Assembly (NCBI GenBank): GCA_964012875.1
Contig: CAXGUU010000002.1
Location: forward strand, 1 to 32,486
Direction: 5' to 3'
Origin: CAXGUU01 sp964012875
GTDB lineage: Bacteria; Pseudomonadota; Gammaproteobacteria; Ga0077536
Length of the DNA: 32,486 nt
Below, in pieces: positions 8,085 through 15,127 of the stretch. Every line of letters begins with the position of its first letter. Positions within the stretch are counted from its first letter, which is position 1. Below the pieces are notes generated by a model. The model saw only the letters and a program-made list of their open reading frames with translations, had not been told where the DNA came from and did not search any database. The position numbers and the translations under genes were made by a program.

Positions 8085-9299
8085 CTAGTGGTGCTTTGCC
8101 GCCAAATCGGCATGATGTGGAAATGCGACCTGTGCGAAGAGCGACATCAGCATGAACAGGAACAGCATTAGGGCAAGGTAACGTGCATCGCCAAGATCGA
8201 GCAGTCCGACGAGGTAGCCGGAAAATCCGCCGAAGAATTGCTGCATAACCCCCGCGACCGCCGCTGCCGCACCGGCCAGGGCCGGCACCACGCTGACCGT
8301 GCCGGCAAGCGTCGACGGCATGAGCAAACCGTGACCGAAGCCGAGGCCGAACAGCGGCAAGGTCACCGCAAGGGCAGAGTGGATGCCGTTTATTGCGAGC
8401 AGCCACGCGAGTCCGATACCCAACAAGGTCACGATCTGCCCGGCATACATCAGCCGCTTTTCGGGTACCCGCCGAATGAGCCGAGTCGTCATGAAATTTC
8501 CAGCAATGTAGGACAGCGGCACAATGGCGATGTACCAGCCAACCTCCGCCGGTCCAACACCGTAATTAGCGAGTACGACGGGAAAACCCGCTAGAAAAAC
8601 GTAGAACGAACCGGTGCACATCGACAGGATCATGCAGAGTCCCAAAAATTCCGGGACCCTGATTACTTGGCCATAGGCGCTCAGCATGTCCTTGAGCCAA
8701 TGTGGCCGGTCATGATGCTCGTCGGCCGCACGTGGCAGCAACACCGCATTGGAGACCGCCAGCACAAGGGCCAGTGCCGCGGCAACGGCGAACGTGGCCC
8801 GCCAGCCGAACAGTACGTGCAACCGGCCACCGAGTATGGTCGCGAAGGGCGGGCATAGGCCCATCACCATGCCAACATAGGCCATGACCCACGGCTTGTC
8901 AGGCCCGGCGAAGAAATCCTGCACCATGGCGCGCCCCACCACGATACCCGCAGAGACGCCCGCACCCTGCACTAGGCGCGCGCCGATCAGCATGGTCAGG
9001 CTCTGACTCACCATCGCGAGAAGCGAGCCTACGACCGCGACTGACAATCCGAACACGATCACACGCCGGCGTCCATAGATGTCGGACAAAGGGCCGTAAA
9101 ACAGCTGGGCGCCTCCGAATCCGATGACGAAGGCGCTGAAACTCAGCTGCACCTGCGCCTGGCTCGCCCCGAAAACCCCACTCCATTCTGCCATTGACGG
9201 CAGGCACACCGTCATCGCAAACAATCCGAGCGCGATCGAGCCCAGCAAATTTGCGATCAACAGACGGCTGGCGGCCTGCGGTGGCGAGGTAGACGACAT
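8085..9299 (-). CDS. Bcr/CflA-type MFS multidrug efflux transporter
   Basis: 404 aa with about 12 hydrophobic segments. The loop after helix 2 (GPLSDIYGRRRVIVFG) is the MFS signature A motif, and the helix-1 text (LPSMAEWSGVFG, followed by QVQLSFSAFVIGFGGAQL) is typical of the drug:H+ antiporter family Bcr/CflA. These export antibiotics or toxic metabolites with proton influx. The ATG at 9299 is chosen; a frame extending to 9446 would run through the palindrome at 9303-9387. No good Shine-Dalgarno precedes 9299, because the palindrome starts only 3 bp upstream. It is divergent from the SnoaL-like gene. Export of a pathway intermediate is a reasonable guess. Confidence 0.9.
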   Translation of the reverse strand: MSSTSPPQAASRLLIANLLGSIALGLFAMTVCLPSMAEWSGVFGASQAQVQLSFSAFVIGFGGAQLFYGPLSDIYGRRRVIVFGLSVAVVGSLLAMVSQSLTMLIGARLVQGAGVSAGIVVGRAMVQDFFAGPDKPWVMAYVGMVMGLCPPFATILGGRLHVLFGWRATFAVAAALALVLAVSNAVLLPRAADEHHDRPHWLKDMLSAYGQVIRVPEFLGLCMILSMCTGSFYVFLAGFPVVLANYGVGPAEVGWYIAIVPLSYIAGNFMTTRLIRRVPEKRLMYAGQIVTLLGIGLAWLLAINGIHSALAVTLPLFGLGFGHGLLMPSTLAGTVSVVPALAGAAAAVAGVMQQFFGGFSGYLVGLLDLGDARYLALMLFLFMLMSLFAQVAFPHHADLAAKHH

Positions 9300-9302
9300 G
9301 TC

Positions 9303-9387
9303 GGGGACAGTATATTTAATTTGGAAGCTCCGATTGGCGCCTTTTCGGGCGCAAGGATAATCGAGCTGAATTAAATATACTGTCCCC
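9303..9387. repeat. 85-nt imperfect palindrome with 19-bp perfect terminal arms
   Basis: The outer arms GGGGACAGTATATTTAATT (9303-9321) and its exact reverse complement (9369-9387) enclose 47 nt that also fold: AGCTC-C-GATT pairs with AATCGAGCT with one bulge, and GCGCC pairs with GGCGC around a TTTTC loop. The whole unit is thus close to one long hairpin. The arm text resembles the GGGGACAGTATA-type palindromes that I associate with REP/RAYT (IS200-like) elements in gammaproteobacteria; that link is from memory. It fills the gap between the divergent MFS and SnoaL-like genes and directly abuts the MFS start codon. Confidence 0.75.
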
Positions 9388-9412
9388 CAACTTATTCCGT
9401 CCCCAACAATGG

Positions 9413-9916
9413 ATGACCAGCGACATGAACGAACTGCAATCCGCAATCCTCGATATCACCCATGTCTACAGCATTTATGCCCGCGCTATCGACGAAAAAC
9501 GATTTGATTTGCTGTCGCAGGTATTCAGCGCTGACGCCGAGCTGCACTACATCGTGGGTCCGCACGAATTTCGCTCAAACGGCGCGGAGTCCGGTAATGC
9601 CTTCGGCGAATTTTTGAAACTGTGTTACTGGACGAATCACTTGATCGGCGCGCCGGCAGTGGAGCTTGACGGCGACAGAGCCTGGGCGACGGCCCGCGTG
9701 CAGGCCACCCACCTGCAGGAACGCGACAATGGCGCTATGTCGCGCTGGTTCCTGCGCGGCTCCTATCACGACCAGTTTGAACGCCGCGACGGCAACTGGA
9801 TCATCGTCAACCGCTACTGCCACACGCCGGACGACGAAGGCGAATTCCTCGCCGAAGGGGTCAAGAGGTTTGCTGCGATTGGCTGGACCGAAGCAGCGAA
9901 GGTCCGGGCGGCCTGA
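9413..9916 (+). CDS. SnoaL-like / NTF2-fold protein
   Basis: 167 aa with the alpha+beta-barrel cone pattern of the SnoaL-like family: an N-terminal helix (ILDITHVYSIYARAIDEKRFDLLSQVF) then SADAELHY, and late strands with GSYHDQFERRDGNWIIVNR. Relatives include ketosteroid isomerase, limonene epoxide hydrolase-type enzymes, aromatic dioxygenase beta subunits and many non-enzymes. The start at 9413 is accepted, with an in-frame Met five codons later as an alternative. The MaoC-like gene follows after 11 bp, so the two are likely one transcript. Proteins of this kind are often encoded with monooxygenases and dehydratases in steroid or aromatic catabolic clusters. The fold is confident, the reaction unknown. 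Confidence 0.82.
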   Translation: MTSDMNELQSAILDITHVYSIYARAIDEKRFDLLSQVFSADAELHYIVGPHEFRSNGAESGNAFGEFLKLCYWTNHLIGAPAVELDGDRAWATARVQATHLQERDNGAMSRWFLRGSYHDQFERRDGNWIIVNRYCHTPDDEGEFLAEGVKRFAAIGWTEAAKVRAA

Positions 9917-9927
9917 TCACCAGTCCC

Positions 9928-10737
9928 ATGGCCCTCGACCCAGCACTCGAGCCATTCCGGGAATATCCTATCGAACCCGGTTTCGCCTACCCGGAGCAGA
10001 TCATTTCGATCGACGTTGCAGAGCAACGTCGTTTGCACGGGTATTGCGATATCGAACCAGGGCTGTTCGAGAATACCGCCGACCCGTCGCTGGTCAGTCG
10101 ACTGCCAATCGTGATGCTGTCGAATACGATTGTTGTGCAACGGCCGCGGTGGGGTCAGGTCCACACGGTACAACGCATTGACCAACGCCGACCTGTTGCA
10201 ACCGGCGAAGCTCTGAATCTGCATGGGACGATCGACCACTGCGTCCCCCATCCCCGCGGCGAGATCATGAAAAGTACCTGGCGCTATATCGATGCCGGCG
10301 GCGAAACGGTGCTTGTTGTCCGTCCCGACGTCTTGATGATCGATCCTGACGGCGGTAGCGAAACCGCGAAAAGACCGGGCGTCGCAGAAGCGGGTGCCGA
10401 ATCGTCACTGCTGTGGTCTAAAACCTGTACGCCGGAGAAAACGGTCTGCTACTGCGAAGGCACGTTCAACCCGATTCATGACGATCCCAAGGTCGCGAAC
10501 AGCTTCGGCTTTCGCGCCCCCATCATTGCCGGCACCCAAACCATGAGCTTTCTGTTAGAGCCGATTTATCGTCGAGCGGCTGTCGATGTGCTCGACGTCG
10601 CCATCCAGTTCAGGCGACCTGTATTCTGGGATGATGTGCTTGGAATCGAGGCGGTCGAAAATACACAAGGCTATTCCCACATTCGTGCCAGCAATGCCGA
10701 CGGCAAGGTTGTTGCTGACTGTACCATCGAACCCTGA
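9928..10737 (+). CDS. double hot-dog MaoC-like dehydratase-family protein with altered active-site motif
   Basis: 269 aa, about the length of a two-hot-dog (MaoC-like) acyl-CoA hydratase. The C-terminal half carries FNPIHDDPKVANSFGFRAPI then IAG, matching the hydratase-2 signature (S/G-D-x-N-P-I-H-x-D). At the position of the catalytic Asp there is Thr179 (GTFNPIH), while Asn181 and His184 remain. The enzyme may be inactive as a hydratase or may use another chemistry. It follows the SnoaL-like gene by 11 bp and precedes an amidase fragment. Role in an acyl-CoA beta-oxidation step is inferred from family and context. Confidence 0.82.
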   Translation: MALDPALEPFREYPIEPGFAYPEQIISIDVAEQRRLHGYCDIEPGLFENTADPSLVSRLPIVMLSNTIVVQRPRWGQVHTVQRIDQRRPVATGEALNLHGTIDHCVPHPRGEIMKSTWRYIDAGGETVLVVRPDVLMIDPDGGSETAKRPGVAEAGAESSLLWSKTCTPEKTVCYCEGTFNPIHDDPKVANSFGFRAPIIAGTQTMSFLLEPIYRRAAVDVLDVAIQFRRPVFWDDVLGIEAVENTQGYSHIRASNADGKVVADCTIEP

Positions 10738-10756
10738 CTGACGCCGCATTTAAAGC

Positions 10757-10981
10757 GTGCGGCCGGAACCCGAGGATATTTGCTTCTTGCCCGCGGTCGA
10801 GCTGGCCCGCTGTCTGCGCGCGCGTGAACTGTCGGTCGTTGAAATCACGCGCGCCTTCTGTGAGCGCATCGAGACCTCTAACGCCCGCGTCAACGCGTAT
10901 GTGACAACATGCCTGGACACGGCACTGGAGGCGGCAAAATCCAGCGACCAGCGGATTGCCGTGGGCGCATCGTCGTCCGTT
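10757..10981 (+). pseudogene. N-terminal fragment of an amidase-signature enzyme
   Basis: From a GTG at 10757 the frame reads LPAVELARCLRARELSVVEI, TRAFCERIETSNARVNAYVT, TCLDTALEAAKSSDQRIAVG. This is the usual N-terminal helical region of amidase signature enzymes, which normally continue with the nucleotide-like 'LGPLHGIPVAIKD' block and the Ser-Ser-Lys catalytic core over about 450-500 aa. None of that follows: similarity stops near 10965, where the oppositely oriented kinase gene ends at 10982. The open frame continues to 11053 only as antisense of that gene. No Shine-Dalgarno is seen. The simplest reading is a deletion that removed most of an amidase gene. Confidence 0.68.
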
Positions 10982-11995
10982 TTAAGCCGCGCCGAAGCGA
11001 GTCACGTAGTCCCTCGCCAGCGGCACACTGGCGGCAGTGAATTCGACTCCTAGTTCCTGCGCTAGGTCAGTGTCGGAATGCGATCCGATCCAGGCGATGA
11101 TCAACAGCCGCCGCAGCATGAGGAAAGTGGGTATTTCGGCGACCTCTGCCTCACTTAACGGGGCTACCGTTCGGTAACCGCCGACCCAGGCCTCGATCAA
11201 CGCATCCAGCTGCTCGTGCGTCTCCATGAAACTAAGCGCCGTCGCAATGTCGTAGAGAAACCAGCCAAGACCGGCATCATCAAAATCAATTACCCGTGTG
11301 TCATCGCCGGTTTCTAGCAAATTGGCCAAACGCAAATCCGCGTGGATCAGGCCGAACCGATCAGGCCCGTTACCAAATCGCGCCAGGCGCCCGCGCACGG
11401 TCTCATCAGCCTGCTGCAACAGCGCCACGATGTCGTCGTCGAGACCCATGCCGTCCTGCCAGCGTCCCCAGTTGGGCGTGTCGCCCAGACTGTGTTCGTA
11501 GTCCCACACCAGCCGCTCGAAATATGCGGGACGCTGCCAGCTGCGGGCGTGAAGATGCATGCGGGCAGCGACTGCGCCGAGGCGTTTGAACGGTTCGATG
11601 AGTGCCGATTCGTCCGGCTCGTCCCCGGCAATAAACTCGAACATCACCACCATCCGTGACTCGTTCAACTCGGGCGTCTCAACAAGCTTTATCAACTCCC
11701 CATCGAACGCCGGTACCGCTTGCGGTGTTTCAACGCCCGCGTCGGATTTGAGCGCTTTCATCCAAGCCAGCTCCGTGCGGACACCATCAATGGTGTGGTA
11801 GTCGGTCCGGTGTACGCGCAGAATCAGCGGTGGCTCGTCATCGCCGACATCGACCCGGTAGGTCGCATTCTCGGAAATATTAAGCAGGGTCAGCGGCGCG
11901 GACGATAACCCCCACAACGGCAAGGCACGCTCGGCGACACTGTCAAGGTGCGCCAGGCGTTGTTTGTCATCTAGCGATTCGAAGGTCGCAGTCAT
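10982..11995 (-). CDS. APH/choline-kinase-fold phosphotransferase (small-molecule kinase)
   Basis: 337 aa. The kinase catalytic loop is HADLRLANLL (His218, Asp220, Asn225) and the metal-binding motif is IDFDDAG (Asp237), followed by GWFLYDIATAL, as in the APH family that includes SrkA, type-II homoserine kinase and hydroxylysine kinase. It would transfer the gamma-phosphate of ATP to a hydroxyl group of a small molecule. ATG 11995 is chosen for its AAAGGA site 6 nt upstream. It diverges from an SDR + AGXT2L-like aminotransferase operon. In eukaryotes and some bacteria such a kinase works with an AGXT2L-type phospho-lyase (hydroxylysine or ethanolamine routes), so a kinase/phospho-lyase pair is plausible here. 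An antibiotic kinase is less likely in this context. Confidence 0.86.
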   Translation of the reverse strand: MTATFESLDDKQRLAHLDSVAERALPLWGLSSAPLTLLNISENATYRVDVGDDEPPLILRVHRTDYHTIDGVRTELAWMKALKSDAGVETPQAVPAFDGELIKLVETPELNESRMVVMFEFIAGDEPDESALIEPFKRLGAVAARMHLHARSWQRPAYFERLVWDYEHSLGDTPNWGRWQDGMGLDDDIVALLQQADETVRGRLARFGNGPDRFGLIHADLRLANLLETGDDTRVIDFDDAGLGWFLYDIATALSFMETHEQLDALIEAWVGGYRTVAPLSEAEVAEIPTFLMLRRLLIIAWIGSHSDTDLAQELGVEFTAASVPLARDYVTRFGAA

Positions 11996-12019
11996 GAAAA
12001 ATCCTTTCCCGATCCCGAC

Positions 12020-12070
12020 TCCGAATAGTAATCCGAATAACGCGGCCACGCCTGCTGAACCATCAGGCGT
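12020..12070. promoter_or_regulatory. operator-like repeats between divergent kinase and SDR genes
   Basis: Two elements lie in the 135-bp divergent gap. A direct repeat TCCGAATA occurs at 12020-12027 and 12032-12039 (12-bp period). An inverted repeat ACGCCTG-N9-CAGGCGT occupies 12048-12070 with perfect seven-base arms. Either could bind a regulator serving both directions. They are short enough to arise by chance, and no regulator gene lies nearby. Confidence 0.35.
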
Positions 12071-12130
12071 CTACGTCGGTTCGGCAGTATTCGATATGCT
12101 GACGATACGATTGTTCTGGAGTGAGACCAT

Positions 12131-12898
12131 ATGTTGACACCGATCCGAGGGCGTAAAGTGATCGTGACGGGCGCGAGCAAAGGCATCGGCAAGGGCATCG
12201 CGCGCGTCTTCGCACGGCACGGTGCTAGAGTGGTCTTGGTCTCCCGCAACCAGGCTGATGTTGCGGCAGCCTGCGCCGACATTGAAGGTGACTGCGTACC
12301 CGTCAGCGCTGACATTTCGACCTGGGCAGGCGCACAGACGCTGGCCGCGCGAGCGGCCGAGGCAATGGGCGGGATCGATATCGTGTGCGCCAACGCCGGC
12401 ATCTTTCCGCAAACGAAAATTGAGGAGATGGAACCTGACGAATGGGATGCCGTGCTCACGACCAACGTCAAGGGAAGTTTCATGATGGTCAAAGCCTGCC
12501 TGCCGTGGCTGAAGGACTCCGAACAAGGCCGCGTCATCCTCACCTCATCGATTACCGGCCCCATCACAGGCTATCCGGGATGGAGCCATTACGGTGCGAG
12601 CAAAGCGGCACAGATTGGTTTCATGCGCACTGCCTGCATCGAACTCGCACGCGACCAAATCACCATCAACGCCATTCTGCCGGGCAATATCGTGACCGAA
12701 GGTCTCGACGGACTTGGAGACGGCTACCTGAACACCATGGCTGCGAGCATTCCACTGAACGCACTGGGTGATGTCGAGGATATCGGTAACACGGCACTGT
12801 TTCTTGCCAGCAAGGAGGCGGGCTACATTACCGGCCAAAGCATTGTTGTCGACGGCGGGCAGACCCAGCCGGAAACGCTCGAAGCACTGGACGCGTAA
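12131..12898 (+). CDS. short-chain dehydrogenase/reductase (FabG-like)
   Basis: 255 aa classical SDR: dinucleotide motif TGASKGIGKG (about 13-22), NAG in CANAGIF, SSITG with the active-site Ser, and Tyr154-x3-Lys158 in HYGASKAAQ. It would oxidise an alcohol or reduce a ketone or 3-oxoacyl thioester with NAD(P)(H). The C-terminus (ITGQSIVVDGGQTQPE) is the usual FabG ending. GGAGTG lies 8-9 nt before the ATG. The aminotransferase gene begins 4 bp after the stop, so they are translationally close. Substrate unknown; it may supply the ketone for the aminotransferase or act on a pathway alcohol. Confidence 0.92.
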   Translation: MLTPIRGRKVIVTGASKGIGKGIARVFARHGARVVLVSRNQADVAAACADIEGDCVPVSADISTWAGAQTLAARAAEAMGGIDIVCANAGIFPQTKIEEMEPDEWDAVLTTNVKGSFMMVKACLPWLKDSEQGRVILTSSITGPITGYPGWSHYGASKAAQIGFMRTACIELARDQITINAILPGNIVTEGLDGLGDGYLNTMAASIPLNALGDVEDIGNTALFLASKEAGYITGQSIVVDGGQTQPETLEALDA

Positions 12899-12902
12899 CG
12901 AT

Positions 12903-14186
12903 ATGGCACATACCGACCTGCTTGACCGCCGCTATCGAATACTCGGTGAGGGTGCGCCTTTATTCTACGATGAGCCACTGCATATCGTGCGCGGCGAGGG
13001 CGTCTGGCTCTATGACAACGAAGGCCGGCGCTACCTCGATTGTTACAACAACGTGCCGCATGTCGGTCACTGCCGCCCCGAGGTTGTCGCCGCACTCAGC
13101 AAGCAGGCCGCAACGCTCAATGTCCACAATCGCTATCTGCACGAAACGGTACTCGAATACGGAGAGCGACTGCTGTCAATGCTTGACCCGAGCATAGACA
13201 GGATCATGTTTATGTGCACGGGCTCGGAAGCCAATGATCAGGCCTTACGCATTGCCCGTCTGTGCAGCGGCGGTGAAGGTATCGTCTGCACCAACCTCAC
13301 CTATCACGGCAACACTACGGCCGTTGATCAAATCTCGCCCTTGTTTTACGGCAAGGTTTCGCCCTTCCCCAACGTGCGCGCAATACCCTTTCCGGACAGC
13401 TATCGAGCGCCCGGAAACCTGAGCGGAGAAGCCCTCACCGCGCATTATTTGAGCGAACTCGACGCCGCAATCGATGATCTCAAACGTAGTGGCCAGGGTT
13501 TCGCCGGTCTCATCGTGTGTTCGATCTTCGCCAATGAAGGTCTGCCCGATGTCCCGTCCGGCTTCCTGCAGCAGGCCCGCGAGCGCGTTCACCAGGCTGG
13601 AGGGTATCTGATCGCCGACGAAGTCCAGGCTGGCTTTGGCCGTACGGGGAGCATGTGGGGCCACGAAATCGCCGCTGTCGTGCCTGATATCGTCACCATG
13701 GGTAAACCGATGGGCAACGGTTACCCGCTGGCCGCACTGGCGGCTCGATCTGAGCTCATCGACGCCTTTCGATCGAAGGTCATGTACTTCAACACCTTCG
13801 CCAGCGCCCCAGTCGCGAGCGCCGTGGGCCAGGCGGTGCTCGACGTGATGGAAACCGATGACCTCATTCGCCATGCCGGGCGAATGGGACACTACATGAA
13901 AGCGGGTTTTGAACGCCTCGCCGAATCTCACGAAATCATCGGCGACATCCGCGGACATGGCTTGTGGGTTGGGGTCGAGCTGGTCAGCGACCGCGAGGAA
14001 AAAACACCTGCGACCGAGGCAACGAAAGTGGTCGTCAACAAGATGAAATCGCGCGGTATTTTGATGAATCGCATCGGCGAATTCGACAACGTGCTCAAGA
14101 TGCGACCACCGCTGCCATTTGCCGATGCAGAAGCCGATTACCTGCTCCATGAAATCGACCAGGTGTTTGGCGAGATCGTTACCTGA
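12903..14186 (+). CDS. class-III PLP aminotransferase, AGXT2L (phospho-lyase)-like
   Basis: 427 aa. PLP residues are visible: Asp239 in LIADEVQAGFGRTG and Lys268 in TMGKPMGNGYP, with GSEANDQALRIAR binding the cofactor phosphate. The N-terminal YNNVPHVGHCRPEVV and NVHNRYLHETVLEYGERL strongly recall the AGXT2L group, whose characterised members are phosphoethanolamine and 5-phosphohydroxylysine phospho-lyases rather than transaminases. An ordinary omega-amino acid transaminase remains possible. The start is fixed by the preceding SDR stop (4-bp gap). Together with the divergent APH-fold kinase it could form a phosphorylate-then-eliminate route for a hydroxy-amine. Confidence 0.9.
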   Translation: MAHTDLLDRRYRILGEGAPLFYDEPLHIVRGEGVWLYDNEGRRYLDCYNNVPHVGHCRPEVVAALSKQAATLNVHNRYLHETVLEYGERLLSMLDPSIDRIMFMCTGSEANDQALRIARLCSGGEGIVCTNLTYHGNTTAVDQISPLFYGKVSPFPNVRAIPFPDSYRAPGNLSGEALTAHYLSELDAAIDDLKRSGQGFAGLIVCSIFANEGLPDVPSGFLQQARERVHQAGGYLIADEVQAGFGRTGSMWGHEIAAVVPDIVTMGKPMGNGYPLAALAARSELIDAFRSKVMYFNTFASAPVASAVGQAVLDVMETDDLIRHAGRMGHYMKAGFERLAESHEIIGDIRGHGLWVGVELVSDREEKTPATEATKVVVNKMKSRGILMNRIGEFDNVLKMRPPLPFADAEADYLLHEIDQVFGEIVT

Positions 14187-14218
14187 GACAAGCTAAGAGG
14201 GATATAAGGAAGCGCACC

Positions 14219-15127
14219 ATGACGACTTACACCGTAATTCAGCTCACCGAAGGCATGAACGTCAGTCAGCTCAATGATTTTGCCGGGCGCATCGAAGCCC
14301 TGGGCTATGACGGCCTGTGGGTGCCCGAACTGGATGGCCGGGAACCGGTCGCTTTATCGGGCCATCTCCTAGCCAACACCACAACGCTCAATATCGGCAT
14401 CGGCATTGCGAATGTGTACGTGCGCGATTTTGTCGCCGCCGCACAGGTGCGCCAGACCTTGGCGGAGCTGTCGGGCGGCCGCTTCTGGCTTGGACTCGGG
14501 GTGTCGCACCCGTTGTTGGTCGAGCCGCGCGGTCACACTTTTCTCCCGCCGACCCAGGCGCTCGGTAACTACCTGCGCGGTATTCACGCGACCGAACCTT
14601 CAGGACCGAAACCGGCATCACCGGGGCCGATTGTGTGCGCCGCCCATGGCCCGAACCTGCTGGCGATTTCCCGTGACCTTGCAGACGGTGCTTTCTGTCT
14701 TAACCAGCCGCCGCAGCACACGGCCCGGGCGCGCGAAATCCTTGGCGCCGACAAACGGCTCTGCATCGTTGTGCGTACCGTCCTTGAACCCAATGTCGAG
14801 GCGGCCCGGCAAATGGCCCGTCAGGCGCTCGATTTCTACATCAAACTGCCGGCCTATCACCGGACCTGGAAAGCTGCAGGCTATGACGAATCGGATTTCG
14901 ACAACGGCGGGAGCGACCGCCTGATCGACGCCATTTTTGCACTGGGCGATGAAAAAGCGATCGAGCGCCGTATTCAGTCGCATATCGATGCCGGCGCGTC
15001 TGAAATCTGCTTTTACCCTGTCAACCCGGCAGAAAACATGCAGGCCGACCAGGTTGGCGGCCTTGAACCGGCATGGACCATCCTCGAAGCCTTCGCCCCC
15101 GGACGCAGAGGCCCAGTAACACGGTGA
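14219..15127 (+). CDS. luciferase-like (LLM class) F420/FMN-dependent oxidoreductase
   Basis: 302 aa of the bacterial luciferase-like barrel. Recognised by IEALGYDGLWVPEL, TTTLNIGIGIANVYVRD, and LAELSGGRFWLGLGVSHP, which are the standard strands around the flavin/F420 site. Such enzymes perform oxygenation (monooxygenase, Baeyer-Villiger type II, nitrilotriacetate type) or F420 redox steps. AAGGA lies 8 nt before the ATG. The following gene's GTG start overlaps its TGA stop (GTGA, 15124-15127), indicating translational coupling with the nitronate monooxygenase. Two other members of the family occur at 17005 and 20580. Cofactor choice cannot be decided here. Confidence 0.88.
   Translation: MTTYTVIQLTEGMNVSQLNDFAGRIEALGYDGLWVPELDGREPVALSGHLLANTTTLNIGIGIANVYVRDFVAAAQVRQTLAELSGGRFWLGLGVSHPLLVEPRGHTFLPPTQALGNYLRGIHATEPSGPKPASPGPIVCAAHGPNLLAISRDLADGAFCLNQPPQHTARAREILGADKRLCIVVRTVLEPNVEAARQMARQALDFYIKLPAYHRTWKAAGYDESDFDNGGSDRLIDAIFALGDEKAIERRIQSHIDAGASEICFYPVNPAENMQADQVGGLEPAWTILEAFAPGRRGPVTR

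Noticed and set aside
13245..14150. A 301-codon open frame on the minus strand
   Set aside because: It is antisense of the class-III aminotransferase, has no family resemblance, and arises from codon bias of the real gene.
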